Source of the DNA: Prochilodus magdalenae
Lineage: Eukaryota; Chordata; Actinopteri; Characiformes; Prochilodontidae
Assembly (NCBI GenBank): GCA_024036415.1
Contig: JAMWET010000479.1
Location: 186,001 to 250,000 of the forward strand
Length of the DNA: 64,000 nt
Direction: 5' to 3'
A program made the translations under genes and the position numbers. Positions 19,922 through 38,300 of the stretch are shown here, piece after piece (positions within the stretch are counted from its first letter, which is position 1; each line of letters begins with the position of its first letter). Under the pieces are notes generated by a model. The model was not told the DNA's origin. It ran no database searches and was given only the letters and a program-made list of their open reading frames with translations.

Positions 19922-20745
19922 TATATCAGACACTATTGCCAGCAGTAGTAGTAATGTTGACACTACAAAATTACAGTTCAGCAAAACCCAGTCTTCTTAA
20001 AAATAAATAAATAAATAAATAAATAAAAGCATCTTGGCTTCCCCTTTGTTTATCAGCTACATGCAACAGCTACATGCATAGGTACTGTTGCAACACTGTT
20101 AGTTCACTACAGAAGTAGCTATACATAAGTGTTAGCCAGCCAAAAAGATTTCTCATAGTGACAAGTGGCTCGTGTTTTTAATTTTTCACTGGCATTACAT
20201 GCTTTTGTGGATTGAAAGTTGCAGTGAGACCTGAGTCTTCAACTTTGTATTACCTCTGTGTTTTCATGAAATAAAAAAACAGATTTCACAAAACAATCAT
20301 GAGTCTCAAATTATTTTGCATGATGTTTTGACTGTGATTTCAGGAATATTGGAGGCATGAAGAAAAGTTGTGTATTTCTGTTATGGTAGCTTTACAACAG
20401 AAGACAAAAATGATTAAATAAAGGATTTTATTAGGATTAACTGTACTGCTGTTAGGCTATAGTAAATACATTTTATGTACACTGAAAGCTGTTTAACTTA
20501 ACCGAAAAAAGCATAACATGAAAAGACAGACAGTACCTAACCAGGCTCTTTCAAAATCTGATAAACTGCTTTTCATATGGTTCTACCACATTTACCTTTG
20601 GTAGGTTTGTGACGACACACAGAAACATAAAAGATTATTTTACAGCTTTTACAGGATTAAAATTACCCTCACAAAAAACTATTTAAATGAAGAAGATTTG
20701 GCTAGTTGTGAAGTGTACTTGAAAATGCTGAATGTAAGCCGGTCA
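19922..20745. other. Region between convergent LRR1 and DNAAF2 (3' UTRs)
   Basis: It holds an (AAAT)n run near 20000-20028, the LRR1 poly(A) candidate AATAAA at 20270-20275 (+), and the DNAAF2 candidate TTTATT at 20427-20432 (AATAAA on the minus strand), about 315 nt past the DNAAF2 stop. No other gene was seen. Confidence 0.7.
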
Positions 20746-23408
20746 TCAGTCCAATTCAAACCACAGTGAATTCTGAAAGGTGAAGGCAGCTGATGTAGCA
20801 TGGTCGCTAATAATAACCTCACTTCTGTCCTCTGGGTTTTTCTCTCTTAGCAGGGCAGGAGTTCTTTTATTCAACTCTGTTTGGCCCTGCTCAGAATGAA
20901 GACTTTCCACTTTGTCTTTTAATGGCAAGTTGACTTCCTTCCGGAGTGATGAAAACTTGATGTCCTTGTCTAGTGTAGCACTGATCTGGTCAGGTGAACT
21001 GTTGGTCACCATTTTAGTGGACTTATCTGTTGTAGGACTCAGTTGAGAAGAACTACTACTGACCTTTGAAAGCTCCACCACAGACTTCCCAATGGCCTGC
21101 TGAGATGATCTATTCAGATCATATGGAATAACATGGGATTGTTGGTCTAAAACTGATATGCCATGAATCATTTGTGGCTGTGCTGCAGTGACCTTATGTT
21201 GTGAAACATCTGGTGTTTCAGTTCTCTGAGGACAGTCTTTGATATTTTCAAGTATATCAACAGGTGGGGCGATGGAAAGTGCTGCGGGTTCATCTGAACA
21301 ATACTTGTCCTGCAAAACAAAATTGAGGTAAGTATCAGTTTAGAATGTAACTCAAACAGTGTAAACTGTTATTTTAAAATGAATCGAACCTTACGTATGC
21401 CGTTTGCCTGCACGTTACATATATTACATACTGTCCAAAAGACACAGACTCATTTCCATATATTTAACAGATGTAACAAAGTACTTAACAAAAATCATTT
21501 TACAGAAGAATCAACGACTATGTATATCTTTCAGTATTTAATGTGCCCACTCTTGGCCTTTTTACAGCTTCTTTTCTTATTTCAGAAGGCTTGGTTTCAG
21601 AGTTCAGTCTTAATAGCTTTTTCTGCTTCTCATTCTCCAAATTTAGAGTTGGCAAAACCATACTCAGATACCATAAATGTTTTAGTTGTGCAGGCCTGAT
21701 ATTCTAAAACATATTTTATTCCTTTTTTTGTCTGTCTGGCTCCCGGATTCTACTCATACTTTTATATCCATAGACATGTCTTCTCACAGTAGAATAAGAT
21801 AGAAGTAGAAGTTCTCACAGTAGAAAAGATAAACTATCATTTTTCTAGACTTGTACTCTTAAAAAATAAGGTATTTTTTAAGTTAATTTTTTGGAAAATG
21901 CAAACAACTCTTACCTCCTGTCTACAGCTGCTAGTCTGCTCCATAGTGTGATGCTTGGAGGACACCTCTGAGGTGAATTTTGGCCCTGAGAGGAGATCTT
22001 CTGTCTCATCAGTGCTATTCTCCTCCGATCTGGATGTGTTGGTTCCTTCACACATCCATAGTGCATCTCCTACTTTGCTTGACTTCGAGAGATCACGGTG
22101 AGAGTCCAAACAATCGCTTTTGCTTTCGGCGCTGCCGAAAGAGGACTGATGCCCACTTTCGTGAACCTGTTCATGCGTGTTTTTAAGACACTGAGCATTA
22201 CTAGAATCTGGAAGGCTTGTATTGTTCTCTTCATCTTTGTTTATAGAGGGCACAATTCTTGCTGCACATTCTTCTCCCTCAACCCTGCCTACACTCTCCC
22301 CCTCATCTCTCTCCTCATCATCACTTACAGGCTGCTTCTCCTCAGCTGCTGCAGGCTCTTTAGCCGGCAGGACAGGTAAAGTGATAGTAAGCTGTTTTTT
22401 AGCCTTGTTAAATTTGGCATCTCCTTTGTCATCATCCACAGGATAAGATAATTGCAGCTCCAGTTTGTAGTCTGGCTTTTGAGACGTCAGGGCCAGATTT
22501 GTTTTGGTCACATTTAGGTCGATGTCTCCAGCCCGTTTGATGAGGGGCAAATCAACGGTGATGATAATGTCTTTGGGGCGCAGACCTGGTGTAGAGTCTC
22601 CACAACAGATAGAGTTCTGCAGATCCACCACTGATCTGTATTTTATAGTGTAGTGTGGCTTTGTGGGCTGTTGGTGTGCTGAAGAACTCTCCCTGGGATA
22701 ACCCTGGGAGAGAGCAGTGGTGAGACTTTCATTTGGTGGAATATCTGGGTAGCAAAAGGGGGAAAGTTCTTTATGGAGATTGGCTTTATCTTTCCCAGGG
22801 TCACCAGGAATACGTCTCCTTATGACAGCTGGGTGAGGCACCCCTTTGTATTGAATTTTTAATACCTTTGCATTCAGTTTGTCCAATTGGACTTTAAATG
22901 CCTCCTCTACCCCTTGGACGGCAGTGCTATTGACCAGCTCCATAAACCTCGCGTCCTTTCCCGCTGTATCAAGCGTGTCCGGGTGGAAAACGACATCATA
23001 TATCGTGAATTTGTTTCCCCCGGCGTCTCTTGTGGATCTCCCTGGTGCTAGACTGTATGGCAGTGACCAGTACTGACCCACCTTGCCGTCCTCCCCTACT
23101 CCAGCTTCACACGTAGGCTTGCCGATTAAGTCGTTGGAGCAGATGTTAATGAAGCACTTCACCTTCCCGTTAAGGCTCGTTTTCAAGACGTGGTGCGGTT
23201 TGGGATGGACAAACTGCACGTCCATGCCCCTTTCTCGCTCTAGCTGCGTAATTTCCTCCTCATACTTTTTCTTATTTTGAGGATTTGATATCTCCTCTGC
23301 ATATTCGTGTAGCATCTGCCGGAACTTCTCGTCCTGTAGGGCTTTGCTTAAACGGTTAATTTCGTCCGTCGTCAGCTCAAGTTCTTCCAGTCTGTTCCGT
23401 GAATCCAT
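20746..23408 (-). CDS. dnaaf2: DNAAF2 (kintoun), axonemal dynein pre-assembly factor
   Basis: DNAAF2 is a PIH-family HSP90/R2TP co-chaperone that pre-assembles dynein arms in the cytoplasm; its loss causes primary ciliary dyskinesia. Two coding exons: 23408-21915 and 21309-20746 (TGA), 1494 + 564 nt, 685 aa. The chosen start MDSRNRLEELEL fits the family; an upstream in-frame ATG at 23438 adds ten residues and is less likely. The PIH1 domain spans about 45-200 (YAEEISNPQNKKKYEEEI, ERERGMDVQFVHP, WSLPYSLAPGR, YDVVFHPD). A CS-like domain spans about 250-347 (DIIITVDLPLIK, SQKPDYKLELQLSYPVDDD). The acidic, serine-rich remainder is low complexity. The last residues (FTFQNSLWFELD) match the human C terminus. 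The protein is shorter than human (837 aa): I could not find the conserved middle segment after the acidic linker. Confidence 0.95.
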
Positions 23409-23542
23409 GGTGAATCCGCTTTTCAGCCAAACAAGCAACTTTCAAGAAACCAGCGGGTAAATGGAGATATAGCGGTCGATCTCCTGTACTCCTATGTGAC
23501 TCTGGGTTCTGCGGTCCTGGCTCACTCCTGACTAGTGTGTAC

Positions 23543-23556
23543 GTAGCCATGGCAAC
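23543..23556. promoter_or_regulatory. RFX X-box upstream of DNAAF2
   Basis: GTAGCCATGGCAAC is a perfect match to the X-box consensus GTNRCC-N(0-3)-RGYAAC, 135 bp upstream of the DNAAF2 start codon. A further half-site-like GTAACC...TTGCTATGAC lies at about 23565-23583. RFX factors with FOXJ1 drive motile-cilia genes, which fits the target. The motif is seen; regulation is inferred. Confidence 0.75.
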
Positions 23557-23599
23557 CTGTCAACGTAACCTTGTTGCTATGACGGCAGTTAAGCGCCAG

Positions 23600-24075
23600 A
23601 GGGTTTTTATATACAGATATCTTAACTTTTAGTCTCTAACTACCTCCACTAAGGCCTGCAAATGATTTATTTTATTTAGTTACATTTTAATATGATTTTA
23701 TATTTATATTACATTTATTATATATTTTTTAAATTTATTTGAAATGTATTACGGTTAATTTATTATTATTATTATTATTATTATTTATGTTTTATATTAT
23801 TATCTACTCATGGGACAGTGTAATAGTAGTGTTTTTATTTATTTAAAATTTTTTACCAAGTCCTTTATAAGAATTATGTTGGCACAAATGTATTATCATA
23901 GCAACAATGTCCCTGTGGTTGAAAATGGTTATCGGTAGTATGTGGTAGGGCTAAATAATGAATGGGGTAGAGCAAGGTTTACATGGAAATACTAATAAAG
24001 CAGCTTAGATGGAAGTACCATACACAATATACAATTTATTCCATAATTTTTTATCATTTTTCTTTGACTCTTCTT
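23600..24075. other. AT-rich spacer between DNAAF2 promoter and KLHDC1 3' end
   Basis: Contains AT-rich sequence with a (TTA)n run at 23762-23786. TTTATT at 24035-24040 is a candidate KLHDC1 poly(A) signal on the minus strand, about 40 nt past its stop. No coding signal was seen. Confidence 0.6.
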
Positions 24076-32055
<7,980 letters not shown>

Positions 32056-32399
32056 CGGTTTTCAGAGAATATTTGCCACCATTATCCAAATTTTATTTGA
32101 TATCCCATATACGCATGTATGACGACTTAGCTGGTTTAAAAGGGTAAGGAGTGGAACCCGAAGAGGATAAACACTTTTGCTCAGGTTTTTTCTTTCCTTT
32201 TAATGGTTCTCTTAACTCGTATTTTCCAAAGGCACGTAGTGCGCACTTTAAGACTAAAGTCTCGACCTCCCTGTCTGTCTGAAGCAGACTGGATGAGTCC
32301 CACGCTACTGTGCTTTTATTTTGAAGGGCACCGGAAAAACGTGTTTTTTAACGGAAGTTGTCAATCGCGGATCCTGAAATTTAGCGCCAAGAGACAAAG
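32056..32399. promoter_or_regulatory. Divergent KLHDC1/POLE2 promoter region with E2F- and ETS-like sites
   Basis: Only 344 bp separate the two start codons, so both 5' UTRs and core promoters must lie here. ATTTAGCGCCAAG (32379-32391) reads CTTGGCGCTAAA on the other strand, an E2F-like palindrome just upstream of the POLE2 ATG. ACGGAAGT (32351-32358) is an ETS-type site. No TATA box is obvious. The head-to-head arrangement also exists in human as I recall it. The motifs are seen; factor binding is inferred. Confidence 0.65.
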
Positions 32400-35300
32400 A
32401 TGGACGTACGAAGGCTAAAAACGAAAATTTCTGCTGGTTTCAAGATGCGCGGATTAATGCTCCGACCGTATGTGTTAATCTCAATTAATAGTATATTTAC
32501 GTTTCCCTAAATAAAACACAAGAGCCACTGGCTTTGACGCAGGTTATTTGAGATCGTATTATTTCTAAGTCACATTGCTACATAGATTGCTGTCCATATA
32601 AGTTACCTATATGATGAGCTCTGATAGGTCTGCGCTGGTGTTCGCTTATTAAACTGCATCTTATGTTTACTACTACATTAGAATATGTGTGGGTATTGTA
32701 CTTTTTCAAGCTAAGTTACCTTTTTCCTGCGAAGTTAATTCCAGGTAGGGCTGCACTGGTCCTGAATTGGAGGACTGATTAGGCATCAGAGCCTTTTTTA
32801 TGAGATGCTTGGCGCAACCCTGTTACCAGTACTCGGAAATCTGGAAGGAAAAAAAAGTTTTAAAATATTATTTACATCTTCTTTACCATTAAGTAAAGAA
32901 AGTCACGTTCACACCATGTAATAAAAAATTTAAGATTTACATTGATTTAAGCAGCTTTTGAAATCTACCTTGCCCAACGTTTTCCAATTTCATACCGTTC
33001 TTTTTTTCTAGTTTCATGAATTATTTTCACATATATTATGCATATAATTATTCAAACTATTAAAAGGGCAATAACTTAAACATGTGGGCTTGAGTAAATA
33101 ATCGACAAATGTATCATCTTTATGTTAGAAATGTTTAAGTACATCTTATGCTTTATTTAATGTGAGATGTGTGCAATATAAACTGCTCAATCTGGTGGAA
33201 ATGAACCAAAAAAAACATGGCAAATATACACATACATACATGCATACATGCATACATACATACATATATGTATATGTGTGTGTATGTGTATGTGTGTATG
33301 TGTATGTGTCACAGCATAGTTGAGTAAATAAGTAATTAACTCCTTTCTACTTTGAGACAGTGAACTGATGTTTGTTTTACAGTGAAGCTAGTAGATACCT
33401 GGTGGAGGTTTTAGAGTCTGTCAGTGAAGTGGAACTGGATGATGTCATTGAGCGAATCTTGGATGCGGTTGAAAAGCAACCTTGTAAGTGACTCGTATCG
33501 AAAGTGTATTGTCACAGCTACCAATGTTAATAATAACAATGTTAATATGTTAATATTATCTATCAATCTGTTGATTTGTCAGTGTCTTCTAGCATGATTG
33601 AGCTCTCTGTAGCCGAGACAGCAGTACAAGACTGCAGTCAGTCTTGTGATGAAACCATGTAAGTACCCATATAACAAGATTATATATCATGTAATTTAGT
33701 ACTCTGTTATGAACAGCTGTGACTTAATGCTTGGACTTTTGTTTCCAGAGACAATGTTTTTAACATTATTGGAGCTTTCGATGTGCCAAGATATATTTAC
33801 AGTACAGAAAGGAAGAAATTTGTACCGTAAGAAACATTTATTTCACTTCATTTAGATTCATAATTAGATTTTTGTCAATTTCATTACCTTTTTAATATTT
33901 GAAGTGTGCCTAGATGTAGAAGGAATTACAGTTTGTCTTTGTTGTATAAAGACCTCAGTCAATTATGTGTATTTTTTGTTTATTCCCTCCCCAGTATCAG
34001 CATGACCAACCATTCTGCACCTAGTCTATGTGGCCAGGCCAGAGACAAGGCAGAACTCTTCAGGGAACGCTACACTGTTATACAGCAGGTAAGCCCCTTT
34101 TTATGTCTGCTTAATTCAGTTGTTCAGAGTGGTTTAAATGTGGAAAAGTACATTATAGAGAAGCATACCGCTCAGAAGAGGACTTTTTTTTTTTACAGTG
34201 TTGGTAATAGGATCCATAAGGTCTAAAATGCAAATATGTTCATTTTAATTACTATTAAAGTTTACCAGTGAGCCTACATCTATTTATTTTATCATTTTGT
34301 TGACTGTTTTACCTTATAAGTCCTGCATATACCTCTTTTCCATGACCTCCCCGTTTCTAGCGCACCCACAGGCATGAACTTTTCACTCCTCCTGTGATTG
34401 GCTCAGCTGCAGATGAAGGGAGAAATAAATTCCAGGTGAGGTGCAAAGTGTGTCTCTGTGTGTGTCTCTGTGTGTGTCTCTGTGTGTGTCTCTGTGTGTG
34501 TCTCTGTGTGTGTCTCTGTGTGTGTGTCTCTGTGTGTGTGTCTCTGTGTGTGTGTCTCTGTGTGTGTGTCTCTGTGTGTGTGTCTCTGTGTGTGTCTCTG
34601 TGTGTGTCTCTGTGTGTGTCTCTGTGTGTGTCTCTCTGTGTGTGTCTCTCTGTGTGCGTCTCTGTGTGCGTCTCTCTGTATTATACACACATATATAAAA
34701 CAATGATGCAAAACAATGACCTTCAACAGATGAGTTAAAAGGCCAGGAAGAGTGACCCAGTATTTGTTCATATCCAACACAATTTCAACTCTTTATGGTC
34801 GCTGTCTGTGTGCGTACGTATGAAGTCAGTGGCCAAAAAATGGCCATAGTGGCCATAAAGAGTTACTTATTTTCGTTCGTTCATTTACATGAACAAATAC
34901 TTGTGTTTCTCATATGACACTGCATCATTGTTTTCCTGTTACAATGCACAAAACATCAGAGCCAAATATTAATGTTAAAAAAAAACCTATACCAAATGAA
35001 AGCCTTTGGTTTTAAAACATATTTAAACATCTGGAGATTTGATCAGATTCATATGAACAATACTGAGAGACTAACTAAACACATGAAACTGTTTTTAGAA
35101 ATAATCTGTAAAATGTAATTAACAGAACTGCAGTTTTCTTGTGATGAAAATGTCTGGACACCCCCACATTAATTACTGCTTAAAATGCCTAAAATGCCCA
35201 ACATCAGCTGCTAATAAGTGGAACATCGTAAGAGAGGATTTTTAAAATTAGAGTGATATTACTTCAATCGTGTTCAAGAACTTATCTGGCATGTGAGTGC

Positions 35301-38300
35301 ATGGTGCATATGAGTCAGGGAGGGGATATAAATACGATAGCAGAGCACAAGATGCATAAAAGTCTCAATCAGTCATAAAACATCACAGGATCTACAGGTA
35401 TATTTTTTCTCTCTCTCACACACACATGTATGTATGTATGTATGTATGTGTATAACAAGTCTGAAGTTCTTAAGTCCCCCAACCTTGACATACAGTATAC
35501 ACACATAAGGTGTATACTTTATACCATGCTATGTAGGTTTGTATGTATTTAATTTGTTTTTTGTTGATTTGTTTACTTTGTTGTATTTTGGTTATGACAT
35601 GTTACTCTTTGAATTTCAGTTTCATGTTGATGTTATTTATGTTGTAGCTGAAGACTGTGGAGGCCCTTTTAGGTAGCACAGCCAAACTAGGCGAAGTTAT
35701 TGTCCTTGGCATGATCACACAACTTAAAGAGGTAAGGGGGAAGAAGTTTGTCAGGGTAGGATGTTATTTTCTTTCTTTGCCAAAAGATGGAGCCAAATCT
35801 AATATCAGAACATTTACTGCAAAGTTTCTAATTGTGAAATTTAATCTCAAACACTGAAAATGATGATCTGTAAATGTATGAAACCTCATTTACAATGTAT
35901 GATTAACAGAGAGGCATATTTATTTTTTTGATGGTGGTAAGACATTATACACATGAATTGTATATTCTGTTATTGTTGTTGTAGTCAAGACCAAGACTTT
36001 GCTCTGCTTGAGTTTGATTCAAAACCAAAACCACAAGCGGCAAGCCAGTTGAGACTTAGATATAATAAGTATATACAATAGTCATCAAAAGAATAGTTAA
36101 ACAAATAGTTGCACCACAGGAATAAAACTTGTTGGGTTGGGATGCACCGGAATGCCATTTTTTGGCCTACCAAACAAAACGAATAAAATGAATATAATAT
36201 GGAACACATATTTCCACATGTTTTTATATATCCACATTATGATTTAACTAAATTAGTTCTAAAAATCATCTTAGCGGACATGTTTGCAGTACAAAGAGCA
36301 GCTCACTCTACGCTGGTTGAGATTTTAAACTGGGGTTTGTGTTTCTTTAAGGAGGATGCCGGCACACGCACCTACAGCAAAGCTCTAGGAGCTAATGTTC
36401 CATTCTGGCTCCTGTCTACATTCGGGAACTAGAAAAAGTAACCATGTCATTAAAAACGTCATTGTTCGGTATAAATTATGTCGGATATTTTTTTCTCCCA
36501 TAATTTCTGCTGCCGAACATTTGATGCATCCCTAATGTAAAAGGTTCAAGTTTCATACTCGGTCATGCAAATGACAAACAAGGACAGACCTTATTGCTGT
36601 ACCTGGCTGACCCAACAGCCATGATTGCGGACATTCAGCAGGCAGTGATGCCCTCTGAGTTATTCTATTAGTGCCAGCGGTGTTGGCGGACTGCTGCATG
36701 ACGCAAGACTACAAGCGCGCAGGCTGTTATGACAGCTGCTTTTAACACCACATCATCATACCCAAATACTACAGTAGTGTAGGGTCAGACGGTCAGTGTC
36801 ACTCCAGTTATAAATCCAGATTTTGTCTTGGTGGAGATGAATCCGTGTGTGGAGGCACCATGGTCATCAGCAGGATTAGTAGTTTGTCACACATGACATG
36901 TCAAGAAGGCCCGGTGTCACTCCACATTCACCTCTTCTGCAAAATCTACAGAAACAGTGTTAAAATATTCAAGCTGCCTGGGATGGATTATAAAACGTAC
37001 AGTCACTTGTCATCAACAAAATGTGGTTGAGGTTCCTTAATATTGTCCTGCAATAATCCATCCCATGGAGCTTGAATATTTTTTTAATGCAGTTCCTGCA
37101 GATTTAGCAGTAGGCGTAGAGAGGGAGTGACACCAGGCCTTGTGGATATGTGACGTGTCAGAACAAGCTGTTCATCTTTGCACTGACCACAGATTTGTTG
37201 GTCATCTCCACCAAGACAACCACGACCCGTCACTGAAGATGACCCGCTGCCATTCTGAGTCACTTCATGACAGTCTGACATCTTTGCCATCTGTGGTGAC
37301 ATTGACAGGTCGTTAAGTGTAGTCATGGTAACAGTCTGCGTGAATGTAGTCCTATGTCATGCAGCATTTTGACAATAGTTCTGGTACTAACAGGATGACT
37401 CGGCGAGGGCATCACTGCTCCCACAATTGGGGCTGTTGGGTATCTCATTCTGTCATTTTAGACATTTCGATCCTTTGTGTGGCTGGTGTGTGCCTGCTTC
37501 TGTCCACTGCCGCCAAAGGCATGCTAGGGTGGTATCTTCACAACCTGTACAGCACTCAATTTATCAATAAGACCATCCTGCTTTTAAACTCTTCTCTGAG
37601 GCATACTTGGCTTGCAAAGGATGCTACCAACAAAACAGCATGAGTCAGAATGAAAACTTGAATCATTCACGTCACATGACATCAAACCATTTTATTACCT
37701 TATAATTTGTAAAATATAGCATTGTGAGGTTATTCTCAATCCCCTCTTCTCTAACACATACAGAAGTTACCAGCTAAACCAAAGGTTAGGTCAGTGATTT
37801 TAGTACGCAACACCTCCAAGACATAGACACATAGTAGTGTGGAGAAAGTGAAGTAGTCTACATAACCAGTCATCTAACATATTCTGACATCTCATGCCGA
37901 AGCATGATGGCACACCAATGACTGTACCTCCTGAGGAAACTGAAGCAGGCTATGGTTTTGTTATCATTACTTTCCAATCTGTAATCAAGAACTAATGGTT
38001 AAGAATGGTAAAGAACACATTTTATTTAAGCTTACAAAGAGGACTGTTTTATGCTGTGTCATGGTTTTGTTGATGTCCAGTAACAATAGAGAAAAAAACA
38101 GTTTCTAGTTTCCTCAGATGGAAGCATAGCACTCAGCTGGTCCCAAGAATGGTTTTCTGAGTCCTCCATACTAATGTGTTGATTTTGTTTTCCCACTGTT
38201 CCCTAGGGCAATTTTTTCCTTGAAGACCTTACTGGCTCTGTGCAGTTAAATCTTTCCAAAGCAATATCCTTTTGCTGGTATGCTTAAACTCGTCTGTGTT

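Noticed and set aside
21379..21699. Plus-strand 106-codon ORF in the DNAAF2 intron
   Set aside because: No domain, no splice context, AT-rich intron sequence. The minus strand was also checked for a DNAAF2 middle exon without success.
34383..34780. Long overlapping ORFs on both strands
   Set aside because: They are open only because the TGTGTCTC minisatellite has no stop codons; composition is repetitive Cys/Val/Ser or Thr/His/Arg.
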